Below are positions 43,211-51,362 of a stretch of 64,000 bases of DNA, piece by piece. The notes below the pieces were generated by a model. It saw only the letters and a program-made list of their open reading frames with translations, did not search any database and was not told the DNA's origin. Origin of the DNA: Arenibacter algicola (lineage in GTDB: Bacteria; Bacteroidota; Bacteroidia; Flavobacteriales; Flavobacteriaceae). Numbering within the stretch: the stretch's first letter is position 1; every line of letters starts with the position of its first letter. Position numbers and translations under genes: made by a program. The stretch lies in NCBI RefSeq assembly GCF_000733925.1, contig NZ_JPOO01000001.1, positions 2,285,895 through 2,349,894 of the forward strand, in the 5' to 3' direction.

Positions 43211-44353
43211 GTGTCACGCGCCACTTACGAAGTGGCCCAGGTATTGGAACGCAACAGGGAACAGCTCGCCGGCCTTTGTGCCAATAGCTGGCAGTCAAGG
43301 ACCCTGCACGCCCTGCGCAAATGCCGCACCGCAGTATTGGGCGGGCATATAGACCGTTGCGACAACCCTGGCTGCCATAAGCTGCACCTTAGCTACAACA
43401 GTTGCCGGAACCGTCATTGCCCCAAGTGCCAGGGGCATAAAAGGGAACAATGGATAAGGGCAAGGGAGGCCGAACTGCTGAACGTGCCGTATTTCCATAT
43501 GGTCTTTACCCTTCCTTCGCAGCTTAACAGGGTATGCCTTTATAGCCCCAAAACGATCTATGGCCTTTTGTTCGGGACGGCCTGGCAGGTAATCAAAGGC
43601 TTTTCATCCAATCCCAAGTTTTTGGGGGCCGACCCGGGAATGGTCGCCATCCTGCACACCTGGGGCCAAAATCTGTCCCTTCACCCGCATCTGCATTGCA
43701 TTGTTCCCGGAGGAGGGACCACAAGGTCGGGCAAATGGAAATCCGCTAGGAACAAAGGAAAGTATTTGTTTCCTGTAAAGGCAATGAGCAAGGTTTTTAG
43801 AGCTCGTTTTGTAGCATCCCTTCGCAAGGAATTTCCACCACAACCCACGGCCTTCTACGAAAACCTGTTCAAGCACAATTGGGTAATTTATTGCAAACGT
43901 CCATTTTTAGGTCCGGCACAAGTAGTAGAATATCTTGGCCGCTATACCCACAAGATTGCCATCAGTGACCACCGTATAAAGAGCCTAGATAATAATAACG
44001 TCACTTTTACCGTCAAGGATTACCGGCATGGGGGAAGGATATCCTTACTGCGATTAACCGATGCCGAATTCGTCCGCAGGTTCGCTCTGCACATCCTGCC
44101 CAAGGGGTTCGTGCGTATACGCCATTATGGGATCCTGAGCAGTTCCAGGAAGAAGGCACTGCTTCCTTTGCTGCAACAGGTCCTGGGCGGTCCCGTGCCC
44201 AATGGACGGCCTCCCTTGAAACATTGCCGATGTCCTTACTGCCAGATCGGGATTATGGTGACCGTAGCGGTATTCGACAGCCGTGGCCCGCCCAAAGCAT
44301 GGTCCGATCGACTGAAAAATAGCGCCCCAAGAAGAACGCCCGAAACAGCGTAA
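43211..44353 (+). CDS. IS91-family HUH (Y2) transposase, copy 2
   Basis: 380 residues with the same translated sequence as the copy at 39983, starting with GTG two bases after the recombinase stop. All key residues are kept (Cys cluster 50-73, HxH at 160-162, the tyrosines near 241 and 245), so it should be active. Confidence 0.9.
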   Translation: MSRATYEVAQVLERNREQLAGLCANSWQSRTLHALRKCRTAVLGGHIDRCDNPGCHKLHLSYNSCRNRHCPKCQGHKREQWIRAREAELLNVPYFHMVFTLPSQLNRVCLYSPKTIYGLLFGTAWQVIKGFSSNPKFLGADPGMVAILHTWGQNLSLHPHLHCIVPGGGTTRSGKWKSARNKGKYLFPVKAMSKVFRARFVASLRKEFPPQPTAFYENLFKHNWVIYCKRPFLGPAQVVEYLGRYTHKIAISDHRIKSLDNNNVTFTVKDYRHGGRISLLRLTDAEFVRRFALHILPKGFVRIRHYGILSSSRKKALLPLLQQVLGGPVPNGRPPLKHCRCPYCQIGIMVTVAVFDSRGPPKAWSDRLKNSAPRRTPETA

Positions 44354-44645
44354 CGGGATACCCGTGGCCAAAATTAAAATAGCGGGATGGAAAAGGCCGT
44401 TCCGGAGAGTAAAATGGGCCAAGGAAATCAAAAAGGGCACCGGAACGGGCTACGAAAGAGGTGACCACCAAATTAAGGGGCCAGCTCCGACAACAAGGTA
44501 TATGTAAAAGACTCCCTCAAACCTTAGCAATCCCCATAGTAAGGGAAAACAGGACCCGGTTCAGTCAACACGGTCTTCATGTTTGGCCGTACCGACCACA
44601 CGAAGTCTTAGTTATTGTGTTTAGTTTTTTATTAAAACAGTTAGT

Positions 44646-44792
44646 ATGAAGGTTTCTCAAACATTTAGAAAAAACAGTTCAGATTCGGATTCTAATTTGT
44701 CAATCTTTTTATCAGATATTAAAAAAGAAACAAAATTAGAAGATGTTTTAAGTGAAGTTAAAAATATTTACTCTACTCATTTTCCTGATTAA
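44646..44792 (+). CDS. Small protein, 48 residues, unknown
   Basis: Starts MKVSQTFRKNSSDSDSNLSI and ends THFPD. The sequence is hydrophilic with an amphipathic stretch IFLSDIKKETKLEDVLSEVKNIY. It begins 22 bp after the cassette's far-end box and overlaps by 20 bp, tail to tail, with the 58-residue minus-strand gene. It is on the opposite strand from the other cassette genes. Plausible by composition but not proven to be a gene. Confidence 0.4.
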   Translation: MKVSQTFRKNSSDSDSNLSIFLSDIKKETKLEDVLSEVKNIYSTHFPD

Positions 44793-44949
44793 AGTTTTTT
44801 AGATTATAGTTTAAAGAATTTATGATGTCAAAAGTTTCAGGGTCTAACCTTAATCCGTCAGGATGTGTGTTGTTAAACTCGTTCATACTTTTTGAAAATC
44901 CGTTCAATGCTTTTATTAGTTTTTCTGCGGTTTCGTTGTCTAGGTTCAT
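44773..44949 (-). CDS. Small protein, 58 residues, unknown (cassette gene)
   Basis: Starts MNLDNETAEKLIKALNGFSK and ends NFNQENE. Acidic and helical, with a proline turn NNTHPDGLRLDPETFDIINSL. It lies 83 bp downstream of the 45033-45452 gene in the same orientation, in the first cassette. No family recognised; composition and reading-frame regularity suggest it is real. Confidence 0.5.
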   Translation of the reverse strand: MNLDNETAEKLIKALNGFSKSMNEFNNTHPDGLRLDPETFDIINSLNYNLKNFNQENE

Positions 44950-45032
44950 AGTTTTTATTTTATGTGTGAGTTAAAGTTAAATGGTCGGTTTGTTTGGTCT
45001 AACGATGAAAAGTCGGAAGTTAGGTTTGTTCC

Positions 45033-45452
45033 TTATTCGGAAAACACTAATTCCGAAACCATTAAAGGTTTTTCTTTTACCAAAGAGGATAAAACTAATT
45101 GATTATTAATTATTTGTGCTATACAAAAAACACAATATTTACCAAATTCTCCGTTTTGTCTGAAATCAGTCAGTTCGGGTTTTGAGTAGTCCAAATCGTA
45201 AATATTAAATACTTTAGAGTTTTTGTTATCTACGATTGATAAGTTCATTTTTTTATTTTGGTTTGGTCGAAATACTATGTTTATTTCATCTTTTGTAAAT
45301 TCGTTTTGCAAAAATTTATAAGATTCTATTCCGTCCTTGTCATTTGAAAATATTATTGCAATAATTGGCGGTTCAATATTATAATCTCGTGATTTTAAAA
45401 AGGACAGTTTTATTGCTTTTTGGAAAGATTGTTCAAATTCATTTTCGGTCAT
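45033..45452 (-). CDS. Hypothetical protein, first cassette gene next to the recombinase
   Basis: About 139 residues from the start at 45452 (MTENEFEQSFQKAIKLSFLK). The frame is open further upstream but that part is low-complexity and crosses the inferred cassette edge. The body is alpha/beta: EPPIIAIIFSNDKDGIESYKFLQNEF, then KYCVFCIAQIINNQLVLSSL with two Cys. Family not recognised. The ATG is 26 bp from the edge TTGTGTTTA read on the minus strand, which is typical spacing for the cassettes in this row. Confidence 0.6.
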   Translation of the reverse strand: MTENEFEQSFQKAIKLSFLKSRDYNIEPPIIAIIFSNDKDGIESYKFLQNEFTKDEINIVFRPNQNKKMNLSIVDNKNSKVFNIYDLDYSKPELTDFRQNGEFGKYCVFCIAQIINNQLVLSSLVKEKPLMVSELVFSE

Positions 45453-45469
45453 AGAATGGTCTTTTAAAT

Positions 45470-45493
45470 TAAACACAACACATATATATGTGT
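45470..45493. other. Candidate primary recombination site (attI-like) with first cassette edge
   Basis: TAAACACAAC at 45470-45479 is the reverse complement of the far end of the first cassette (TTGTGTTTA at 44615-44623). Directly joined to it is the perfect 16-bp palindrome ACACATATATATGTGT (45478-45493). The point where the cassette begins (between G and TT on the minus strand, 45479/45478) is 150 bp ahead of the divergent recombinase gene. That is where an attI site is expected. Confidence 0.55.
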
Positions 45494-45588
45494 AATTAAA
45501 GGTCAAGATATAAAAATAACCCAATATCTCCTTAACTCCTATACATAAATAGATATGATAAAATTTAAGAGTAGGTATTTTATATATC

Positions 45589-45622
45589 ATTTTGTATCTT
45601 ACAGTATATTGTTATACAAAAT
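45589..45622. promoter_or_regulatory. Inverted repeat ahead of the recombinase gene
   Basis: ATTTTGTAT (45589-45597) and ATACAAAAT (45614-45622) form perfect 9-bp arms around a 16-base spacer, ending five bases before the recombinase ATG. It could be an operator, or a binding site of the recombinase itself. No other perfect pair of this size is seen in the 175 bp ahead of the gene apart from the palindrome at 45478-45493. Confidence 0.5.
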
Positions 45623-45627
45623 GAGGA

Positions 45628-46695
45628 ATGGATTTTTCACAATATACCTTTATGCCTACCGTGCATCGTAACAAAAATGTAATATTGGTGCATTTTCCTT
45701 ATGATCCCCACTTGGTCCAGCAATTTCGGGATCGATTTACATCTACAAAATGGAGTAAAACAAATAAAGCCTGGTATTTGCCAGATATACCCGCTGTAAG
45801 AACGGCCTTAAAAATAGAGCAGCGACCTTTTATTGCAAAACAACTGACCAAAATTGCACCGGTTAACCAAGAGTCCCTAATACAGTATTATGATCAACTT
45901 AGGTTAAAAGCGCTTAGCCAGAACACCATTCGCATATACGTAGCAGAATTTGTACACCTACTTCAATTGATTAAAAATTATCCCGTAGAAGAGCTTACAC
46001 CAAAAAGATTAAAGGATTATTTACTCTATTGTGTGTACCAAGAAGAAATGGGCGAACGTAAAATGAATGGTAAGATAAACGCTATCAAATTTTATTTTGA
46101 AAAAGTACTACATAGGCCACAGCTTTTTTTTGATATTCCAAGGCCTAAAAAACCTGTGACCTTACCTAAAATGCTGGCCAAGAATGAAGTTGTGAGGTTG
46201 TTTAAACAGCTTGACAATTTAAAACATCGCATTGCTTTGGAACTTTGCTATGGTTTGGGTCTTAGGGTTTCCGAAGTCGTAGCTGTTAAAATAAGAGACA
46301 TTGATAGCGCAAGAATGGTAGTGCATATACATGGGGCAAAAGGTAAGAAAGATAGAATAGTGCCGCTTCCCGTAACCTTATTGCCAAAACTTAGGGAGTA
46401 TTACAAGCAATATAGTCCCAAGGAATATTTGCTAGAAGGGAGATATGGGGGACAATATTCTAAAGGCAGCGTGCAGAAAGTGTTTAAAGTGGCCATGAAA
46501 AAAGCAGGTATCAAAAAAAATATTGGGGTACACGGCCTTCGGCACAGTTACGCAACCCATCTCTTGGAATCCGGTACCGATATGCGTTTTATCCAAGAAC
46601 TTTTAGGGCATAGTTCCATTAAGACGACCCAGGTGTACACTAAAGTAACACCGCGTAGTCTTAGAAATATTGAGAGTCCGTTAGATTCGTTGTAA
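45628..46695 (+). CDS. Tyrosine recombinase, putative integron-like integrase
   Basis: 355 residues. An extra N-terminal domain of about 75 residues (including WSKTNKAWYLPDIPAVRTAL) precedes the SAM-like core-binding domain (82-170) and the catalytic domain (180-345). Catalytic set: Arg213 (GLGLRVSEV), Lys near 238-240, His302/Arg305 (VHGLRHSYATHLL), His328 (LLGHSSIKTT) and Tyr337 (QVYTKV). It ends NIESPLDSL, close to the SPLDAL ending of IntI proteins, but lacks the IntI-specific extra helix ahead of the H-x-x-R box. It is transcribed away from the row of cassettes, as intI is. Confidence 0.8.
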   Translation: MDFSQYTFMPTVHRNKNVILVHFPYDPHLVQQFRDRFTSTKWSKTNKAWYLPDIPAVRTALKIEQRPFIAKQLTKIAPVNQESLIQYYDQLRLKALSQNTIRIYVAEFVHLLQLIKNYPVEELTPKRLKDYLLYCVYQEEMGERKMNGKINAIKFYFEKVLHRPQLFFDIPRPKKPVTLPKMLAKNEVVRLFKQLDNLKHRIALELCYGLGLRVSEVVAVKIRDIDSARMVVHIHGAKGKKDRIVPLPVTLLPKLREYYKQYSPKEYLLEGRYGGQYSKGSVQKVFKVAMKKAGIKKNIGVHGLRHSYATHLLESGTDMRFIQELLGHSSIKTTQVYTKVTPRSLRNIESPLDSL

Positions 46696-46743
46696 AAATA
46701 GGACCAAACCACAATGTTCTTAATTTGGTAAGGTCCAACGCTT

Positions 46744-47625
46744 TTATTTTCTATAGGTCCAGGCCACAAATCTACTCTTCTTATTGCCCTGTTCCATTTC
46801 AATGACCTTGACTTCTGCTGGATCGGTTTTATTAATGTCCCTTTTTATATTTTTTAGGTTTTCTTTTTGGGAGACCAGAGAGCTAAACCAATGTACCTGA
46901 TCTTTGAATAGCACACTCTCCCCGGCCATCTTTTTTATAAAGGCTTCCTCACCGCCCTTGTACCACAATTCGTTGGCCAGACCTCCAAAATTTAAGCGTT
47001 CCCCACCCTCTAATTGTAGGTTGCGCACCTTTCGCTGGTTTTGTTGTTCGGCATCCGTACGGTTTTTGAAAAATGGGGGATTGCAGACTACAACGTCAAA
47101 ATTATCCCCAGGCTGAATAATGTGTTCCAGAATACTGCTCTTGAACCTTTGCCGTCTTAGCGCTATCTTTTGTAATACCTTGTTGCTGTCAATAATTTCC
47201 TGTGCGTTTTTTAAGGCATCCAGATCTACCTCACTGGCGGTACATTGCCAATTAAAGTGGCATGTAGCCAAAATGGGATAAATAAGGTTGGCCCCGGTGC
47301 CTATGTCCAACAAGCTAAGTTTGGTTTTTGGAATCAGCTCCGCCACATGCAAGAGGTAATCCAAACGACCGGGAATAGGAGGGCATAGATTATGCTCTGG
47401 AATATCCCAATGGTCAAGGCCATAGTGGGCCTTTAATAAGGCCCTGTTCAATGCCTTTACCCCTTGTTTGTCCCCAAAGGTTATGGTTTGGTTTCCATAT
47501 TCGTTCACAAAGACAAATTCCTTCAGATCGCGGGAGTGCTGCACTAGGAAATCAAAATCGTAATTTTTGGCAAAGGGATTTTTTGGGTGCACGGCTAGGG
47601 TGTTTATAAAAGGCAAAGTTAGCAA
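46744..47625 (-). CDS. rlmF: 23S rRNA (adenine1618-N6)-methyltransferase
   Basis: Up to 293 residues. The typical start HPKNPFAKNYDFDFLV suggests that the true start may be the GTG just ahead of it at 47592. Motifs: DIGTGANLIYPILA (SAM-binding), ASEVDLDALKNAQEII, and VVCNPPFFKNRTDAEQQNQRKVRNL, whose N-P-P-F is the catalytic motif of N6-adenine methyltransferases. The family modifies A1618 of 23S rRNA. Single gene, convergent with the recombinase, with a gap of only 48 bp. Confidence 0.85.
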   Translation of the reverse strand: MLTLPFINTLAVHPKNPFAKNYDFDFLVQHSRDLKEFVFVNEYGNQTITFGDKQGVKALNRALLKAHYGLDHWDIPEHNLCPPIPGRLDYLLHVAELIPKTKLSLLDIGTGANLIYPILATCHFNWQCTASEVDLDALKNAQEIIDSNKVLQKIALRRQRFKSSILEHIIQPGDNFDVVVCNPPFFKNRTDAEQQNQRKVRNLQLEGGERLNFGGLANELWYKGGEEAFIKKMAGESVLFKDQVHWFSSLVSQKENLKNIKRDINKTDPAEVKVIEMEQGNKKSRFVAWTYRK

Positions 47626-47821
47626 AAGCTAATCTAAATCGACTTTTCTTCCGAGTAGTCTTTTGTTATTAAAGTACAAAAGGAAAAGGTCCAAATATAA
47701 TAATGGTGCTACACTATGTGGTGCCCCTAAAATATAGGCCCCTTAAGATTCAACTACTGAAAATTATTTGGTAAATTTAAGAATGGAGCAGTTATTTTAA
47801 TTTCATCTTAAAAGCACAGTA

Positions 47822-48202
47822 ATGGAATTTACCTTAAAGACAACTTTTAATGCCACGGCAAAACAAATTTACAAGACTTGGCTCAGCACTCAGGGGCATA
47901 CCAAAATGACCGGAGGTGAGGCCTTTGTGTCAGACAGGGTTGGTGATCCATTTACCGCTTGGGACGGGTATATTAAAGGCGAGAATCTAATTTTGGAACC
48001 CTACCATAAAATTGTTCAAACCTGGAGAACTGATAATTTTAAGGATAAGGAGGAAGATTCGCAAATTGAGCTTATACTTTCAGAATCAGATGGGATAACC
48101 GAATTGACCTTAATCCATACCAATGTTCCAGAAGATGGTGAACCTTATATTAAAGGTTGGCAGGAACATTATTTTGAACCCATGAAGTCGTATTTTGAAT
48201 AG
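47822..48202 (+). CDS. SRPBCC-domain protein (AHSA1-like)
   Basis: 126 residues. The helix-grip fold is recognisable from MEFTLKTTFNATAKQIYKTWLSTQGHTKMTGGEA, then WDGYIKGENLILEPYHKIVQTWRTDNF and LILSESDGITELTLIHTNVP, ending KGWQEHYFEPMKSYF. Members bind small hydrophobic ligands or act with Hsp90-like partners; the ligand is unknown. Single gene. Confidence 0.8.
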   Translation: MEFTLKTTFNATAKQIYKTWLSTQGHTKMTGGEAFVSDRVGDPFTAWDGYIKGENLILEPYHKIVQTWRTDNFKDKEEDSQIELILSESDGITELTLIHTNVPEDGEPYIKGWQEHYFEPMKSYFE

Positions 48203-48248
48203 TGAAAAGGTTGCTTGTAGGTAAATCCACTGGTTGTATTAAGTCTGC

Positions 48249-49124
48249 TCAGTTATAGCTCCTTTTAAACTCTTTGGGGTTCATATGGGTCATTTTTTTA
48301 AATACCTTGGAGAAGTGGGCATAATCTTCATAGCCCAAAATTTCGGAAATTTCGGACAGGGAATTATTGGAGTGAACCATGAGTCTTTTGGCTTCCAGCA
48401 TAATACGTTCCATAATAAGTTGGGTGGTGGTCTTGTTCAAAGTGGTTCTTAAAATTCTATTTAAGTGCTTGCTGCTAATATGTAAGGCGTCTGCGTAATA
48501 TTTGGCCGATTTTTGAGATCTATAATGTTTATCTATCAACTGTTCCAAGGCTCTTAGGGTACTGAAATACCGTAGGGAGATTACTTCTTTCTTTTGGCCC
48601 TGTGCCATATAATGTCTGGACAGATCAATATAGACTGAACTTAGTAGGTTGGCCAATTTTTGTTTTTTAAACGGAAGCTCGGAATAGTATTCCTTATTTA
48701 TTTCCACAAATTTAGATTTCATACGCTGTATTTTGTCCAACGCTATGTTTACCAAGGGCGGGTTTTTAAAGGAATAGTAAAAAGGAAATTGCTCTAACTT
48801 GTTATTGGTAAAATGAAATTCAAAGAACTCCTGGGTATGAAAAAAGATATAGCCTTGTGGACTGCTGTTGAATTGCCAAAAATGGGTTTGGCCGGGTCTA
48901 AGAAAAAATATGCAACCTGCTTGCACAGTGTAGGTTTCAAAATCAATTTCATGTATGCCCGATCCTTGGGTAAATAGTACACAAAGGAAAAAGTTATGCT
49001 TATGGGGTTTGTGAAAATATTCCCTGTTCTTTTTTAAGTGGTGCTCCAAATTATTGCTATAAAAGTCTTCCAATTGGGCTTGGTGCTCAAATTGTTCTAT
49101 GCCGAGAATTGGAATTGTTTTCAT
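48249..49124 (-). CDS. AraC-family transcriptional regulator
   Basis: About 291 residues from the start at 49124 (MKTIPILGIEQFEHQAQ); an ATG 10 codons upstream is possible. N-terminal cupin-like sensing domain (HKPHKHNFFLCVLFTQGSGIHEIDFETYTVQAGCIFFLRPGQTHFW). Two C-terminal HTHs: YYADALHISSKHLNRILRTTLNKTTTQLI and SLSEISEILGYEDYAHFSKVFKKMTHMNPKEFK. The domain layout is that of small-molecule-responsive activators. It could control the divergent DUF983 gene. Confidence 0.85.
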   Translation of the reverse strand: MKTIPILGIEQFEHQAQLEDFYSNNLEHHLKKNREYFHKPHKHNFFLCVLFTQGSGIHEIDFETYTVQAGCIFFLRPGQTHFWQFNSSPQGYIFFHTQEFFEFHFTNNKLEQFPFYYSFKNPPLVNIALDKIQRMKSKFVEINKEYYSELPFKKQKLANLLSSVYIDLSRHYMAQGQKKEVISLRYFSTLRALEQLIDKHYRSQKSAKYYADALHISSKHLNRILRTTLNKTTTQLIMERIMLEAKRLMVHSNNSLSEISEILGYEDYAHFSKVFKKMTHMNPKEFKRSYN

Positions 49125-49229
49125 ACTAAAGGTCTTAATGTCCGAAAAGTACAAAAAATGGGGATAATGGGATAATATAATCCAAAACTATTGGGACTAA
49201 CTTTGCCCACATAATTTTGGTACAAAATA

Positions 49230-49577
49230 ATGATTTTAAGTATAATCAGGGGGAAGTGTCCCCATTGTAATAAAGGGGACATATTTAGCTCTAAGGGTAG
49301 TTCAATACTTTTTAGAATGCCGAAAATGGGTAAAAGGTGCAAAAATTGTAATTATAAGTTTGAAGTGGAACCCGGTTTTTTCTTTGGGGCCATGTTTGTT
49401 AGTTATGCCTTGGCCTGTGCCGAAATGATCGCCTGTTTTGTGCTTACCTGGGCCATTCTTAAAATCTCGATTGCTTATATATTTTTATGTGTGGTAAGCA
49501 TAGCCCTGCTTAGTAGTGCCTTCAATTTTAGGTTATCCAGGACAATTTGGATGTACTTGTTTTACAAAAAACGCTAG
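49230..49577 (+). CDS. DUF983 family membrane protein
   Basis: 115 residues. Two zinc-ribbon-like pairs, GKCPHCNKGDIF and RCKNCNYKFEVEPGFFFGAMF, and two membrane helices (VSYALACAEMIACFVLTWAIL and IAYIFLCVVSIALLSSAFNF). That is the DUF983 plan. Function unproven; some members are near cytochrome oxidase genes, but not here. Confidence 0.85.
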   Translation: MILSIIRGKCPHCNKGDIFSSKGSSILFRMPKMGKRCKNCNYKFEVEPGFFFGAMFVSYALACAEMIACFVLTWAILKISIAYIFLCVVSIALLSSAFNFRLSRTIWMYLFYKKR

Positions 49578-49746
49578 CTTATTTTTTAGTTTCAATGGTC
49601 ACCGATCAATTCTCATAAAATATCCCAATTTGGATTTCCTTAAAAGAACTCGACTATTCGGGGGATATTGAACGAGACAATGGTACTAAGTCATGGGGTA
49701 CCTAACTATGTACCAAGTTGGTACCCCTTGTATCATTTTTAAGTGC

Positions 49747-51150
49747 TTATTCTTCCCAAGTATCGGTTCTAAACGAAGAGGCAGGAAGTCCATCGGTATT
49801 AAAAAGGCTGCCCTCCTCACAATTCTTAAAGGCATATCTAACGGCCACAGGATTTAATACCCCTTCTGCCCACACGCTTAGGGTCCTGTCCCCGTTTATT
49901 TTAGCCTCGGCAGGATGAAAAACTTTATCCGCCCCGGCCACTTCAAAGCCCGATAATGGCCGTCCATAACTGGAGAGTCCGTTCTCATTAAACTCAAAGG
50001 ACAATTTTACCTTGCCATCCTTTATCTCATCTATTGCTTTGTACACCGGACCGCTATACGCAATACCCTCCATGCCGTAATCTTTGGCAAGTGCCCAAAG
50101 GGCCAATCTATCTCCCACCAGTTTCTTCTCCCTGGGATGGATAAAATCGCAGTCGCCAATGTCCATTGTTACTGCCATTCCCGTATTTTCAACCGTTTTC
50201 ATAGTGTGCAATTGCGCTTCCCTAACATAGCCTGCATTACCGCCGTCATAGCCATATGGTGCAATTTGAACAAAGTAAAAGGGAAACTTGCCCTGTTGCC
50301 ACTTTTCCCTCCAGGTATTGATCATGGTGGGGAACAGCTGGGCGTATTCCTTGGCCTGGTTCCTGTTCGATTCCCCTTGGTACCAAATAGCTCCCTTAAT
50401 GTTGTACCCTATTAAGGGGTTGATCATGGCATTGTACAATAGGGTAGGGGTACGTTGTGGTGCTCCCTCAGGAAGCTTTTTGGGCAACGCTATGGTATTG
50501 AATTCGGAAAGCGTCTCCTTATCCATCCAGGTCTCCACATTGGATCCGCCCCAGGAGGTATGGATCAAACCGATGGGAACATTTAAAAGGCTATTCAACT
50601 TTTTTCCAAAAAAGTAAGCGGTGGCACTAAAGTCCCTTACGGTGGCCGGACCGGCCTCGGACCATTGCCCTTCCACATTTTCCAATGGCTGCAAACTGGT
50701 AGCTCTTTTTACGGTAAACAGGCGTATCTGACTGTTCCTGGAGTTTAAAATGGCTTCAGCACTGCCATTTATGGGTTGGTTGTTAAATCCTTTTACAGGC
50801 ATTTCCATATTGGATTGCCCGGAACACAACCAAACCTCCCCGATCATAACATTTTTCAGGGTACGCGCATTGCTCCCCTTTATGTTCAGGGTATAGGGTC
50901 CGCCATAGGATGGGGTTTGGATCTTCAGTTTCCATTGTCCGTTGGCATTGGCAGTTGCAGTGGATTCTTTTCCCCAACTTCCTATTACCTTAATTTTAGC
51001 GTTCGGTTTATCGGTTCCCCAAATGGAGACATCCCTATTTTGTTGTAAGACCATATGGTCCCCAAAAAAGGCAGGTAATTCAATTTGAGCTAAGGAGACT
51101 GTGGCAGTGCTCAATAGCAATGCCAATAGTAAGGTTTTCAATAAATTCAT
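49747..51150 (-). CDS. Sialate O-acetylesterase (SASA-type)
   Basis: 467 residues with a signal peptide (MNLLKTLLLALLLSTATVSLAQ), so periplasmic. The SGNH-like esterase Ser is in EVWLCSGQSNMEMPVKG near 105. Later blocks are LIHTSWGGSNVETWMD, IKGAIWYQGESNRNQAKEYAQLFPTMI and VTMDIGDCDFIHPREKKLVGDRLALWAL, with the D-x-x-H catalytic pair. An N-terminal beta domain and a C-terminal beta domain flank it. It removes acetyl groups from sugars in host or algal glycans. Confidence 0.9.
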   Translation of the reverse strand: MNLLKTLLLALLLSTATVSLAQIELPAFFGDHMVLQQNRDVSIWGTDKPNAKIKVIGSWGKESTATANANGQWKLKIQTPSYGGPYTLNIKGSNARTLKNVMIGEVWLCSGQSNMEMPVKGFNNQPINGSAEAILNSRNSQIRLFTVKRATSLQPLENVEGQWSEAGPATVRDFSATAYFFGKKLNSLLNVPIGLIHTSWGGSNVETWMDKETLSEFNTIALPKKLPEGAPQRTPTLLYNAMINPLIGYNIKGAIWYQGESNRNQAKEYAQLFPTMINTWREKWQQGKFPFYFVQIAPYGYDGGNAGYVREAQLHTMKTVENTGMAVTMDIGDCDFIHPREKKLVGDRLALWALAKDYGMEGIAYSGPVYKAIDEIKDGKVKLSFEFNENGLSSYGRPLSGFEVAGADKVFHPAEAKINGDRTLSVWAEGVLNPVAVRYAFKNCEEGSLFNTDGLPASSFRTDTWEE

Positions 51151-51362
51151 AGTTGTTATAAATAAGGTAATAGGCTGTTATTAAAATGTTCCTCAAAAGG
51201 GTACCCTGGAATTTTCCTTAATGAGAAAGCACTCCGATAAATGTAGCAAATTTTTAGGTTTTCAAGTAAGTTCTATGTTTTATCAACGCTGCCCAGTGTT
51301 AGGAGTAGAAGTCCAATTATAATTCAATTGATTTTTTTTATCTCCAAGTCTCAGGGCTATGG

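Larger units (their letters stand above)
42223..44614 (+). mobile_element. IS91-family element, copy 2
   Basis: 2392 bp, no difference from copy 1 noticed, at a constant offset of 3228 bp. The left end GAACTAAACC again follows an attC-like GTT core. The right end runs into TTGTGTTTA, the outer box of the next cassette. The two copies flank the lipoprotein segment 41387-42037. Since both insertion points are equivalent in two related palindromes, two site-specific insertions are more likely than one duplication of the whole unit. Confidence 0.8.

Noticed and set aside
38807..44619. Composite transposon formed by the two identical IS91-like copies around the lipoprotein gene
   Set aside because: The palindromes beside the copies differ by about 10 percent and each copy sits in the core of its own site, so two separate insertions explain the picture better than one mobile unit.
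38807..44619. CRISPR array or assembly duplication because of the long direct repeat
   Set aside because: There are only two long units with coding content and unique flanks. The flanking sequences on both sides differ between the copies, which argues against a simple assembly artefact.
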